Of a DNA stretch of 64,000 bases, positions 40,986-53,429 are shown piece by piece (position 1 is the stretch's first letter; every line of letters starts with the position of its first letter). The translations under genes were made by a program, and so were the position numbers. The stretch is taken from the NCBI RefSeq assembly GCF_043290135.1, contig NC_134710.1, forward strand, positions 139,324,332 through 139,388,331, in the 5' to 3' direction. The DNA comes from Rhipicephalus microplus. Taxonomy: Eukaryota; Arthropoda; Arachnida; Ixodida; Ixodidae. Below the pieces are notes generated by a model. That model ran no database searches. It saw nothing but the letters and a program-made list of their open reading frames with translations, and was not told where the DNA came from.

Positions 40986-43548
40986 TTACTTGCAAAATTC
41001 CTTACACTTTAGAATGAGTTGCTTTTCAAAGTTTCTATCAGAGAGCTTTTTCCTCTTGATGGAAAAAAGGTCTTGTCCTTTGCTGAATAGCCGTTCAGCC
41101 GGCGCACTGGACGGAATCCTCGTATTTCGCTGAATGAAAATCTTCTTAATCTTAGGGTACTTCGCCAGCTCGCTGATGTCAGTTCTGAGATTGCTGAGGT
41201 TTTTTTTGCACCTAGGAGCATGAAAAGAAGGATTGAGGCAACTAAATAAACACGTCGTCTTCGTCGGTTCCTTCGCTTTGGCTGCATTTTCATTGAAAAT
41301 TGCTTCTAGAGCATTGCACTCTTCCTCAAGAAGTCGTAACGTCGCTGCTTTCCGCGCTTCAGTCATCCAGGAAAGCTTGAACTTTGGATGTACCGCTGCT
41401 GCCAGGGCCAGATCAGCATCCTCCAAAACTCCAGAGAACCTGTATTGAAAAAGGTTACAGAAACAATGTATGGCCCAGTTGAAAACATTTCACTTTCATT
41501 CATACCACGGACAATCCGTGGTTCGAATGCATATGCACCCCTGCGAGAGCACGTGATGAGATAGGACAGCAAGGAGATAGGCACAGAAAATTTCTCTCAC
41601 CTTTTCTTGACTGCGTCCTGAAAACTGCTAGCAAGGGATATGCAGTACTTAAGCGGCGGGAGGGATCGCTAATACCGCAGTAGAGATTGAAGTGTTGGCT
41701 GCAGGACGCCCATGTACATATATTGTTCCCCTTGTAGTATATCCAGCGCCTTTTCCACAGCGTACATCGCCTGGAAAAATAAAAGATTAAAGATATATAG
41801 TCAATGCACTGCATGATGTTAAACAAATAATCAAAACATACCTTGCAGTATTCATCAATGAACATAGATTCCTCATGCTGCAATCGTGGCATCGAGAATG
41901 CGTCGAACGTTGCGTCCATCCTCCCTTTCTGTACTTCGTTTACGTACTTCATGGCGTTGAACAACGAATTCCATCGCGTTGCATTCGGCACAGGGAGATG
42001 CCTTCCCAAGGCAGCCTTTATTGCTTCGGCTGCCTGCACAGACTGGCTTTGTTTCGTTCAAAGAGTCTTCAGTTTTGAGAAAACGGTCCTCGCCATTTCG
42101 CGGTAGGTCCCGTTTTTGCCGGCATTTTCGGCATCTATCGAAGCGACAAGGTTTAGGGTGTGCGCGGCACACCTTCTGTGCCGTGGCAAGTGGATATCTT
42201 GAGAAGAATCATTGTTCGAGCCACTGCCCAGTACCTCCGTGATGTTATTTGCCACAAAATCTTGGTCCCGTTCTGCGTTTCCAAAGACCCTGTGTCCCGA
42301 AAAATTGAAATTTCCAACAAGTTAGCGCGGAAATGAGCTGGTGGGGGCTCAACATTTTTATACAGCATCCATATAATTTGATTGACCAATTTGTTAAGCA
42401 GTATGAAATAAAAGTGCCAACAGCAGGACGAAAAAATACGGGACAGGACAGAGCACTCCCTTAACAATAAAACTGTTGGAAAAAGCAAGAAACGAGTGAA
42501 GGTTAATATCTATTAACAAATAAAGATAAACGGACGACTATACTCAAGCAGACGTATAAATGAACCCAAAAGTTTGCGAATATAGGCTCTACTGCAAACC
42601 CAAATTTCTGCTCTGTTAGCACGTGGCGCTTCTTAAATAGCTGGTAGCTGTGTAGCTCGCAAAAACTACACTACAGGCCGGAACATCTATTTGGAGGTTA
42701 TGTTCTCAGACAAAGCCGGAATATAGCTTACTCGGAAGTTTCGTACTCCGCACGTTTTTGGGGCGGTTTACATCTGTGGTACGCTTCTAAAAGAAAAAAA
42801 AATATTGCATGGCACTGATGATCAGTAGCCTTAATATGTAATATAGCACAATAATGGGCTTTAGAAAATTGCAAATATCTTATTAAAACAGAAATCCAGG
42901 TCTTTTAAAAATACGAGGGACGACACAAAGCGCAAAGTTTCTGTTGTGTGTGCAATTGCATTTGCCTCTCGTCTTTTCTAGTCACAGGGCTTTGTACAAT
43001 ATCTCTGTAGAACGTATTTGTGTTTTAATTCCTGACTCTACAAAATAACCACATGACTATTTAGATTTGCGAAGGATATGCAGAAGTTTGTCGTAAATTC
43101 TAGGGTTGCCAAATGTGCCTTAGTATTCAACAGTTGAGGGCATGCGCGCAACTCTCCATAGTCAGTGAGATCAGCGATTGCAGCGTGCCAGGCTCATTAA
43201 TTTATTGCGATCATACAAAAGAACGCAGCTGAAGTCAAATTGCAGCTTAATTTAGTTTCTTTTTGGGAAGGATAAGATTATAAAAACAGGCAATCTTGGT
43301 GTACACAATGAGATTAAAACAGAAGCAGTATTTTAATCCACCTGAAGGCTTTCACAAAGTTCGAACCATTTTCCGTGATGACGACACATATCTTGTGCAG
43401 ATTTTTGTACTCCACAAATACTGCGTGGAGCACTGTCGCGATCGCGTCGTAGGTGTGATGACCTGAGAGCCTCTGGCATTCAAGCGCCGCGGATCTTCTT
43501 TCCAAAGACTCTTCATCTATGTAGTGAACCGTCACACCCAGGAAGCTT
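40986..43548 (-). pseudogene. Spliced hAT transposase-derived gene (ZBED-like), two in-frame stops
   Basis: Four exons join in frame on the - strand. Exon a, 43548-43342 (acceptor ccatag, donor cag|gtgg): SFLGVTVHYIDEESLERRSA ... VVITENGSNFVKAF, a DDE-type Asp replaced by Glu. Exon b, 42289-41842 (acacag; aag|gtatgt): HLPRHRRCAAHTLNLVAS, then PNATRWNSLFNAMKYV. Exon c, 41770-41601 (ttccag; aag|gtgaga). Exon d, 41439-40986 (atacag): LAKYPKIKKIFIQ, RIPSSAPAERLFSKG and KLSDRNFEKQLIL, the hAT dimerisation domain, ending at a stop at 40986. Stops interrupt exon b (TGA at 42058-42060, where Trp is usual) and exon c (TAG at 41669-41671). No BED-finger exon was found upstream. Confidence 0.8.
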
Positions 43549-43993
43549 CTATGGAAATTGAAGAAGAAAAAGAGAATGGTCAATCTTAAAACTAGCGACA
43601 TCAGTCTGGTCATTAGAATTGAGGAAGGGACCTCCCCAAGTTTGCAACTACCGCACCAATTACGCCGAAGAAAATATCCTAGCTGCATTGCGTTGCTGGC
43701 GCTGTTTTGCATGTTTATAAACCATTGCCATATAATTTAGAATCCACCTTGACTAGATAGGAAGGTCAGCAATGATTTCCATAATAAGCGTTTAAGCTAG
43801 ATCCGCTTCTTGAGCCTTGATTTACTCGAATTCATGTCTTCTTTTTCTTTTTTTGTTTATCACAAAACCTTGTGCCACACAAGATGCATACTATGCTTAC
43901 TCGCCTGCTTAAAACTTTTAATTGTAGTTACACTATTTGCTTATTTGGCTTACGAAAGATATCACAAATGACTGTTTTCTCGGGCTCTACACT
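43549..43993. other. Flank of hAT gene, no feature recognised
   Basis: No supported upstream exon of the hAT gene. The sequence ends where tandem unit 1 begins. Confidence 0.3.
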
Positions 43994-44676
43994 CGGATGC
44001 CAAGGATCTTTAGAAGAAGGACAAAATTACGTCATTGAAGAGTAGAGGTATTAAGACTCATCGTTCCCGAGCGTAGATATGTCTTTATGCCTTTCAAAAT
44101 GTCGGGTGCCACCATTAGGTATGAAGACTGTTTGTAACGGTGACCAAGCTCTCCACCCGCATAATATCAGCCATTATTACACCCAAGAAATAATTACGCG
44201 TTTTCATATTTCACCCATGTATGTCACAGACGTATCATAAGTTTTGCATAGAATGCATATAAGACAGCATTACTTTGATCGCTATCCGCGAACTTTCCCA
44301 ATGATGCATCTGCTGTTTTGCGAACGCGGACAATCTATGCAAATATATTTAAGAACTCTGTTAGCGTGTGTGGGTCACTTGGGATATATCCACGATAGTT
44401 ATGTGGCACCAAGTTGCTCGAATCATTAAACCCATTTAGGCGTCGAAATTTTAGGTCGGACACAGATTAAGCTACCCGCTGATGTCGATGCAGGTTATAA
44501 TTCCACGCTTATTCTCGCGACCTCCAGTCGTTTGTCTGTGCAGATTTATTCATAATTGCGCTTGGCGGACAACGACTACCGGACAAATGGTGAATATAGA
44601 AGGACCAATGCGGCGAAGCGTTTGGCGGCTCTCAACAGTTGACGCTGTAAACGGTAACAACGATCTATCCGTCTAA

Positions 44677-45561
44677 TACCCCTGTCACACGGGCACCAGC
44701 GAAGACCGTTTAACTCCCTCGTCCTTACGACAACGACGATGCGGTCCGTGTCACACGGCCACCCTTACCCAAACAAAGGTAAACGGAGCGTTTCGCAAAT
44801 GACGTTCAACGATCTCCCTTCGCAGCGAAACGAGATACTCTCGTCCTCAGCAGTCTAGAGGTCAGAGAAAAATTTCGAGCACTAAGTGGCCGCAGTGAAA
44901 GAATAATACATTTTGGCAATCTTAAACGTTCTTTCGTTGTAGTACTCATTCACAAGGCGTGTTTGTTTACATATATTTACGCCCGCCAGAGTTTACTTAC
45001 TCTCAACACCGATGCTCTACACTCCGTGCCTCGCACGTGGTGCCTCGCGAGTCGGGCCGGCCGGCGCCATTGAAAAATATTTTGTCCATGCATGTGGTTG
45101 TGGTCGTCGCTGTGTCACTCATGGCTGAAGAACACAAAATGTGCGCTCACGAGGCAAGGAAGCACAAGAACTTTCGTACACAAACATGAACACAGGCAAC
45201 AAAACACGAAGGAAGCAACAAACAACTAAAAGCACAGTGTGGCCAGCGTCACTAGCAGCATCGCTACATTTAGCGAATTCGTTTTTATTTGAAATTATTT
45301 TTGTGGTTTGTTAGCCTCTTACCTCCTTAATAGTGTTTTTTTGTAAAAACCCCAGAACGAGCATTCACAAAAAAATCAATAGAGATGAAATTAGAATACT
45401 TTTCCGAAAATCGAACAGCGCCAGCTGAGCTTCCTCGCGCCAACTGTTACAACCTTTTCATTGCCGTGTGACACTGCCACAACTCCTACGTCGAACCGCC
45501 TAGGGGAGATTTACGTTGACGGTGTTCAACGGAGTTTAGTGGTGGCCGTGTGAAAGGGGTA
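44677..45561. mobile_element. 885-bp MITE in unit 1 (Harbinger-like, TWA target)
   Basis: The ends are TACCCCTGTCACACGGGC and the reverse complement of GCCGTGTGAAAGGGGTA, about 21 bp of imperfect inverted repeat. It is flanked by TAA (44674-44676) and TTA (45562-45564). Units 3 and 4 have the empty site gtcttagaag, with a single TTA. Three-base TWA duplication suggests PIF/Harbinger. No transposase frame is present. Confidence 0.8.
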
Positions 45562-45889
45562 TTAGAAGGCGCTAGGCGGGGAATAAGTGTTCATAATCAT
45601 CATCGTCATAACCTTTGGCCAGTGCCTCGCGTGCGAACGTGCCAAGAGCTCGCGAAGGAGAACAAGCAGAAGAGCAAACGGTCTTGGATTGAACGCTCGT
45701 TTCTACTACCGCTGCCTGTCCAGCCGATCCAGAAAACCACCGCTCCCTCTGTAGGTCCAGCAGACGTGTGCCACAACGTCGTCTCATCGACGACGAACTG
45801 AACGAGGCGTTCCAAAAAGGCTGCGTCTTCGGCGTCTCCGACCAGCAAGCCACGAACGACTGGGCCTGCTGTCCGGTGGGTGACAGGCA

Positions 45890-46621
45890 ATGCGCGTGCA
45901 CCCGATGGTCGGGAAGGTGGCTGGCGCCATGTGTGCTGTTCCTAGGGAGGATGACCGGCGCCCAGTGTTTGACCCCAGGTGGAGGCGCAGCTGTTCTGCA
46001 TTGATGGGCAGCAAGCCTGCTGAGTCCTCAAGACCAAGTTTGGTGTTCATCAAGGCCCTAGACGAAACGGGTAATGCTCGCGCCGTCGAACGCACCACGA
46101 AGAAAACTCCATTTGAATGTCTCAGCATCTTCAGGGCAGCGGCCGGCACCATAAAAACCCCCTCCATGCCTGCCTTGGAGGAGCGGCCTGGAGTGGTCTG
46201 CGTCATGGTGAAAGAACTGCACCAGTGGGTCGACAGGCTTCCATCCATGGGTCAGACTTGCGCGGTATCGGCTGACTACCTCGAGGTGCATCACGGGCTG
46301 GTTCGGCGCTTGCTCTCCTCCATTGGGTCGGCGGTCTTTGCGGGGAATGTTTCGGCTTGGGGCCGAAACATCAGTTCAATGAAGCATCAGTTCAACGAGA
46401 GGGCACGTATGCGTTTTCATCGTTTACGCACTGATTTTTTGTACGAGCAGAATAGAGCTGAAGAAACGAATGTTCGTAAGAACCTCCATTTGCCAGCCTT
46501 CCGGAGTGCTCGGAGCTGCGTTGCGGACTCGTCTGAAGACTGGGAGAGGTCGGCTCGTTTCCCGGAGTCGGAAGAAGCTCTGGATGCTGCGGGCGCAACT
46601 TCGGTTCCTAACTCAGCGTGA
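45890..46621 (+). CDS. Unrecognised array protein, unit 1 copy (243 aa)
   Basis: ATG at 45890; ends TGA 46619-46621. I do not recognise the family. Landmarks: PVFDPRWRRS, FIKALDETGNARAVERTTKK, PALEERPGVVCVMVKELHQW, AVSADYLEVHHGLVRRLLSS, an acidic segment ADSSEDWERSARFPESEEAL and the end ATSVPNSA. In units 3 and 4 the frame opens 30 bases earlier at another ATG; here that ATG is CTG, and a TGA lies between. The frame and C-terminus are kept in all four units, which supports coding origin. It could be a last exon of a larger gene. No signal peptide or membrane span is seen. Confidence 0.5.
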   Translation: MRVHPMVGKVAGAMCAVPREDDRRPVFDPRWRRSCSALMGSKPAESSRPSLVFIKALDETGNARAVERTTKKTPFECLSIFRAAAGTIKTPSMPALEERPGVVCVMVKELHQWVDRLPSMGQTCAVSADYLEVHHGLVRRLLSSIGSAVFAGNVSAWGRNISSMKHQFNERARMRFHRLRTDFLYEQNRAEETNVRKNLHLPAFRSARSCVADSSEDWERSARFPESEEALDAAGATSVPNSA

Positions 46622-46660
46622 GAACTGTCCCGGGAAACTTTACTGCGGCGTTGCAGTTAA

Positions 46661-47077
<417 letters not shown>

Positions 47078-48164
47078 ATCCGTCAAATGTTCCCAGGCTG
47101 TATACTATCCCATTATGGTGCCGTGGCCTGGAAGGGTTTTACGCAACCTGTACGTCGGCAAGTGCTTGCACTGCGTACATAATTCCATGGACTGTCACGC
47201 TAAGCACACTCACACCTTGCTTGTTCAGATGTTTGGCGTGGTCGAACATAATCAGAACTGTGTGTTTTGAGTGATGACGGGAAGTATTTAGTTCTCGGTG
47301 GTGTAAAAAACTGTTGGCGAACTTTGGTATCGCGAAATCTTTCATTATACAGACCTCATACACACCCTCACGTTCACGCAAGACCGTCTTATAATCATGG
47401 TTCGTATTGTAATCTATACGTTGACGCTAGTTGCGTCTCGGCGCGCGATTGAGACTTCAGTGGCCACCGCTAACCTCGCCACGCTTGCGCTGCACGTGCG
47501 CCAGTGCGAGGATATTCACCGTCTTGCGATCACGGAGCGGCCTCTATGAAATCGCTGCTCTATGACGCATTTCTCCGAGGGTGATAATAGGTGCAGTTTA
47601 GGACGCCTTGGAACAATCACGCTGAGTTTATACCCTACGAAAGTTTTCAAACACATTCGCATGTATTTTATATAAAAAATTATGTCAGTAAAACTATATA
47701 TATACATAAAAAGAAATAAGTTTGGCAGATCCCATGTACCTGGGAATCGACGTCATGCAAAGCATATGGAGGGAAGATGAATTTGTTGCAGATTATTTTT
47801 TGTAAAGCGACACATTATGAAATAGCGTTAAATATGTGTAAAAATGTTGCACGAACAGACATATATTGACGAGTTGCAGATGTTTATATAACCGGCTGTT
47901 TGCACTTGCTCAGCGATACCAATTGGAACATGCGTATTAGAAACACCAGAAGCTGATATGAAGCGCTGGTGCTCACGATGACGCTGGCCCTGGACACTGC
48001 TACATAAATAGACTACAGTGCATGGCGCGTAACCACAATGGATGTTAACCAGACGTGACAGCTGTATCAAATGATTACATATGCCATAATCATAAAAATG
48101 GGTAGGCAGCACTGCAACCACTATTGATGTTTCACGAATATCAGCATCTATTTGAAAAGGGGTT

Positions 48165-48440
48165 CTGAGACTTGGCGTAGCTTTGAGGTAGAATGCTTGA
48201 CTGCCACGCAGAATGCTTGGGTTCGATTCCTGCTGGATCCTGAAACTTATTTTATGTTCTCGTTGAGTCGACGCTACCGATGTCGGGTATTGCTTAGCCC
48301 TCACGCGTTAAAATTGCCCATATGTGTTCTTGTTAGTCCAGGATAGATACAAAGTGTCAATCACCTGTGGCACATACCCGCATAAAAGTGGCACATAACC
48401 GCCCGTGGGTATGTGCCACTGTCTGGTGGAAAGTGTCTGA
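48165..48440 (+). mobile_element. tRNA-Gly-derived SINE, unit 1
   Basis: gtagctttgaggtagaatgc, then actgccacgc (anticodon GCC position) and gggttcgattcctgc (B box) follow a glycine tRNA. The anticodon stem no longer pairs, so it is a SINE head and not a working tRNA. The body holds gtcgacgctaccgatgtcgg and a hairpin with perfect 13-bp arms (gtggcacataccc at 48367-48379, inverse at 48407-48419). Confidence 0.6.
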
Positions 48441-48579
48441 CGACGTACGGGACGGGGTTGTGACATTATTCATGTCTTGGCCATTGCGTCATAGTTGTCA
48501 AATCATCTTACCCTCCCAACCTAATTTTGGTTCACTCCAAGTTAAGGGGGTGACCACGAGAGCACCCAAGCGTGAGCGG

Positions 48580-48912
48580 CTAGATAGATTGATACGCTCA
48601 ATGTCGCCGAAGTTCGCTAAGAATTGCCTCGTATTAAAAAAAAAAAACAAGGTAACATGGTGTAAATGTATGCTTTCAAACGCAGCATCGCCACTGTGCG
48701 CGTTCTGTGGAGGATTGGAAAAAATAGATGATTTCTTTTTCACTTGCAGGCGGCCTACTACAGTACGGAAAACTTTTATAGAAATACCTTTGCGTGGTAT
48801 TGGAATGGATTTATCTGTGCCTGACATTTTGCCTTTTGAGGCCTATATATCTGGGTTCTCCAATGTGAAGGTATTCGCGGCTTCTAAGGACTATAATAAT
48901 GAGAATAATTGA
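48580..48912 (+). pseudogene. LINE ORF2 C-terminal fragment, unit 1
   Basis: SPLCAFCGGLEKIDDFFFTC is the C-x2-C-x8-x-x4-C finger with the usual His as Asp. LRGIGMDLSVPDILPFEAY follows, and then the stop. It is the same family as 14676-14999. The 3' tail (gttaaaccacacatatcatt, then (ATT)n near 49000-49023) resembles the end of the Ruka-like SINE. Confidence 0.55.
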
Positions 48913-49523
48913 TTGTATAACTAATCAGTAATATTATCTTAACGTGTCTGCAATATTATATACGTATGAAAATAAGGGCATAGCTTTTGTTTTCAAATGT
49001 TAAACCACACATATCATTATTATTCTAAAATAACTCAAAAGTTGATGATGGCTAGAGTTTTCGGAGCTTGACGGAAATAACCAAAGCGCAACGCATACCA
49101 TTAATTTACTCGTTGCGCGGAGAACCTGCAGGCACGACAACTCTATGCTTTATTTTCACACCTGCTTACCTAAAAAGGTAAGAATCGGAGCAGTGGTTTG
49201 TTCACTTGCCGCGGGGGGCCACTTGGCAGATCATTGTGAGTGGTGTGGGTGCACCCCAGCATTTCTTGCAACTCGGGTGTTGCGATGGGATCATGACCAG
49301 ATCCAACGTGAGATCCGTGCGGCCATGTTAACACACAGGGAGGCAGATAGATCTGTAAGTGTGCCCTCAATCGGCTTCTTGGAAGGGCGCATGCACGACT
49401 CGAAGCTTGCATTAACGGCAGAATGGGGACGTTACTGTCAGTTCAACTTTTGTTGTTGTTTTGCATTTTATATGTCACGTGTCCAGTGTGAAACTTTCGG
49501 TTGAAGTCTAAAGATCGTCTTGT

Positions 49524-50765
49524 GCGCATATTTCTCTGTTCTTGTTTGGCTCCGCTATATTATATACAGTGTCGTCCATTCTTGGTACGAACTCCACAGC
49601 ACGTGTCCGCGATCCGCGGGGCGCCAGCGCACACGATGCGGCCGCGCATCGAAGCTTATCGGCGCAGGCGCACAGGCATTGCCTGATTAGAGGGACTTTG
49701 AATATATTCTAGGTCACTCTAGCCTGATCTCTTGTGACGTAGTGGTGCGCCCGTTGCTTTGTTGTAAAGCATGCCTAAAGGTCAGCGTGCCAATAGCGAT
49801 TAAGCGCGCCGCACTGCCGTTGCTGGAAAACTCGCGTCACTTACTGCAGCGCGATGTGACACGCACCGCGGAGCGCGGCCACTCGGCGCCGTATTCGAAC
49901 TAAGAGTTTGACGACACTGTGCTTAAGTCCAAACTAACTAGTTCAAATTTGGAGGTTATCTATAAGCATTAGTTTCTGGTATTACATCAGACTGCATGCG
50001 TCTCTGGTAATGCACCGGACTTGTAATGCCCCTTTGAAGGAACGAAAATTGACTGGCTAAGTAAAGAGGACCAAGGTGAATTCTCACTGATTTATGAACG
50101 TGTAGCTTTACGCTCAAGTGCCATGTGAAACAATCAGATATCCCAAGAAGCGTAGAGGAGCAGATCGAGCAGGACTATGACCCATCGGGTGTGGTGTCTC
50201 GAGGAAATGCATGCAGCTGTAGATGATACTTGCTTTCCTGTTTCGGTCGCCCCACGTCGATCGAACATTCGTCAAAAATCATTATTAGTAATATTGGAAA
50301 GTTCCTATTTTCCCGCACAAGCCAAGAAAAACTCAAGCGCTTGCCGAATATATAGGGGCTGTTGGGCTGGAGATGACCGACTGAGATGAGCTCCTCCTCC
50401 CACCTGAATTTAAGCTTTGGTCATCAGGTGTAATGTTGTTTGATAAAAGCGTGGAAGCGCCCCATGATTCACACCGTCTGAATTGCATAATGCGTGGGCA
50501 TAGTTTAAAGCATGCCTGCCAATCCTTGGGGCTCAACCACAGCCCCCCTCATCAAGACAGGGTGCATCAAGACAGAGACTCGCAGTGGGTATACTTCGTT
50601 ACTTCGCATAATGATGATACAATGATGCGATGTGACTTACTGGTTGGCTTTTGCTTTTGAGCCGCCAAGAAAACCTGTAAGCGTTTTATTTTCGATCTTT
50701 TTTCAACGAGGTGGCTTGACAACGGTCATTGATATTGCTGCAGATGAATCTATGGCACAGAGAAT
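49524..50765. other. Unit 1 distal part, no gene recognised
   Basis: Shared with units 2 and 3 (in unit 3 at 60090 on). Includes a GC-rich patch with ccgcggggcgccagcgcaca near 49613, but no frame with a recognisable domain. Confidence 0.4.
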
Positions 50766-51445
50766 GATGCCGAGGATTTTAGAAGAAGGGCAAAATTACG
50801 TCATTGAAGAGAAGAGGTATTAAGACTCATCGTTCCCGAGCGTAGATATGTCTTTATGCCTTTGAAAAAGTCGGGTGCCACCATTTGGTATGAAGACTGT
50901 TTGTAACGGTGACCAAGCTCTCCACCCGCTTAATATCAGCCATTATTACACCAAAGAAACAATTACGCGTTTTCATATTTCACCCATGTATGTCACAGAC
51001 GTATCATAAGTTTTGCATAGAATGCATATAAGACAGCATTACTTTGATCGCTATCCGCGAACTTTCCCAATGATGCATCTGCTGTTTTGCGAACGCGGAC
51101 AATCTATGCAAATATATTTAAGAACTCTGTTAGCGTGTGTGGGTCACTTGGGATATATCCACGATAGTTATGTGGCACCAAGTTGCTCGAATCATTAAAC
51201 CCATTTAGGCGTCGAAATTTTAGGTCGGACACAGATTAAGCTACCCGCTGATGTCGATGCAGGTTATAATTCCACGCTTATTCTCGCGACCTCCAGTCGT
51301 TTGTCTGTGCAGATTTATTCATAATTGCGCTTGGCGGACAACGACTACCGGACAAATGGTGAATATAGAAGGACCAATGCGGCGAAGCGTTTGGCGGCTC
51401 TCAACAGTTGACGCTGTAAACGGTAACAACGATCTATCCGTCTAA

Positions 51446-52330
51446 TACCCCTGTCACACGGGCACCAGCGAAGACCGTTTAACTCCCTCGTCCTTACGAC
51501 AACGACGATGCGGTCCGTGTCACACGGCCACCCTTACCCAAACAAAGGTAAACGGAGCGTTTCGCAAATGACGTTCAACGATCTCCCTTCGCAGCGAAAC
51601 GAGATACTCTCGTCCTCAGCAGTCTAGAGGTCAGAGAAAAATTTCGAGCACTAAGTGGCCGCAGTGAAAGAATAATACATTTTGGCAATCTTAAACGTTC
51701 TTTCGTTGTAGTACTCATTCACAAGGCGTGTTTGTTTACATATATTTACGCCCGCCAGAGTTTACTTACTCTCAACACCGATGCTCTACACTCCGTGCCT
51801 CGCACGTGGTGCCTCGCGAGTCGGGCCGGCCGGCGCCATTGAAAAATATTTTGTCCATGCATGTGGTTGTGGTCGTCGCTGTGTCACTCATGGCTGAAGA
51901 ACACAAAATGTGCGCTCACGAGGCAAGGAAGCACAAGAACTTTCGTACACAAACATGAACACAGGCAACAAAACACGAAGGAAGCAACAAACAACTAAAA
52001 GCACAGTGTGGCCAGCGTCACTAGCAGCATCGCTACATTTAGCGAATTCGTTTTTATTTGAAATTATTTTTGTGGTTTGTTAGCCTCTTACCTCCTTAAT
52101 AGTGTTTTTTTGTAAAAACCCCAGAACGAGCATTCACAAAAAAATCAATAGAGATGAAATTAGAATACTTTTCCGAAAATCGAACAGCGCCAGCTGAGCT
52201 TCCTCGCGCCAACTGTTACAACCTTTTCATTGCCGTGTGACACTGCCACAACTCCTACGTCGAACCGCCTAGGGGAGATTTACGTTGACGGTGTTCAACG
52301 GAGTTTAGTGGTGGCCGTGTGAAAGGGGTA
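51446..52330. mobile_element. 885-bp MITE in unit 2 (Harbinger-like)
   Basis: Same position, ends and flanks (TAA/TTA) as in unit 1, so it was inserted before the unit 1/unit 2 duplication. Confidence 0.8.
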
Positions 52331-52658
52331 TTAGAAGGCGCTAGGCGGGGAATAAGTGTTCATAATCATCATCGTCATAACCTTTGGCCAGTGCCTCGCG
52401 TGCGAACGTGCCAAGAGCTCGCGAAGGAGAACAAGCAGAAGAGCAAACGGTCTTGGATTGAACGCTCGTTTCTACTACCGCTGCCTGTCCAGCCGATCCA
52501 GAAAACCACCGCTCCCTCTGTAGGTCCAGCAGACGTGTGCCACAACGTCGTCTCATCGACGACGAACTGAACGAGGCGTTCCAAAAAGGCTGCGTCTTCG
52601 GCGTCTCCGACCAGCAAGCCACGAACGACTGGGCCTGCTGTCCGGTGGGTGACAGGCA

Positions 52659-53390
52659 ATGCGCGTGCACCCGATGGTCGGGAAGGTGGCTGGCGCCATG
52701 TGTGCTGTTCCTAGGGAGGATGACCGGCGCCCAGTGTTTGACCCCAGGTGGAGGCGCAGCTGTTCTGCATTGATGGGCAGCAAGCCTGCTGAGTCCTCAA
52801 GACCAAGTTTGGTGTTCATCAAGGCCCTAGACGAAACGAGTAATGCTCGCGCCGTCGAACGCACCACGAAGAAAACTCCATTTGAATGTCTCAGCATCTT
52901 CAGGGCAGCGGCCGGCACCATAAAAACCCCCTCCATGCCTGCCTTGGAGGAGCGGCCTGGAGTGGTCTGCGTCATGGTGAAAGAACTGCACCAGTGGGTC
53001 GACAGGCTTCCATCCATGGGTCAGACTTGCGCGGTATCGGCTGACTACCTCGAGGTGCATCACGGGCTGGTTCGGCGCTTGCTCTCCTCCATTGGGTCGG
53101 CGGTCTTTGCGGGGAATGTTTCGGCTTGGGGCCGAAACATCAGTTCAATGAAGCATCAGTTCAACGAGAGGGCACGTATGCGTTTTCATCGTTTACGCAC
53201 TGATTTTTTGTACGAGCAGAATAGAGCTGAAGAAACGAATGTTCGTAAGAACCTCCATTTGCCAGCCTTCCGGAGTGCTCGGAGCTGCGTTGCGGACTCG
53301 TCTGAAGACTGGGAGAGGTCGGCTCGTTTCCCGGAGTCGGAAGAAGCTCTGGATGCTGCGGGCGCAACTTCGGTTCCTAACTCAGCGTGA
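52659..53390 (+). CDS. Unrecognised array protein, unit 2 copy (243 aa)
   Basis: Differs from the unit 1 product at one residue that I can see (DETSNARA versus DETGNARA). Same ATG, same C-terminus (SVPNSA). Family unknown; see the unit 1 entry for landmarks. Confidence 0.5.
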   Translation: MRVHPMVGKVAGAMCAVPREDDRRPVFDPRWRRSCSALMGSKPAESSRPSLVFIKALDETSNARAVERTTKKTPFECLSIFRAAAGTIKTPSMPALEERPGVVCVMVKELHQWVDRLPSMGQTCAVSADYLEVHHGLVRRLLSSIGSAVFAGNVSAWGRNISSMKHQFNERARMRFHRLRTDFLYEQNRAEETNVRKNLHLPAFRSARSCVADSSEDWERSARFPESEEALDAAGATSVPNSA

Positions 53391-53429
53391 GAACTGTCCC
53401 GGGAAACTTTACTGCGGCGTTGCAGTTAA

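Larger units (their letters stand above)
47384..49523. mobile_element. ~2.1-kb compound insertion in unit 1 (absent from unit 3)
   Basis: Unit 3 runs from ctcacgttcgtgcgcatatt straight into ctctgttcttgtttgg, whereas unit 1 has about 2.1 kb between the matching words. It contains a tRNA-Gly-like SINE (48165 on) and a LINE 3' fragment (48580-49015). The exact edges are uncertain by about 20 bp because the flanks differ. Confidence 0.65.

Noticed and set aside
45784..46248. 154-codon - strand ORF in the array units
   Set aside because: It mirrors the + strand array ORF in a GC-rich region. The + strand frame has the conserved C-terminus and better protein character.
48165..48241. Possible functional tRNA-Gly gene
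   Set aside because: The anticodon stem does not pair, the acceptor arms do not match, and a SINE-type body follows. Treated as a SINE head.
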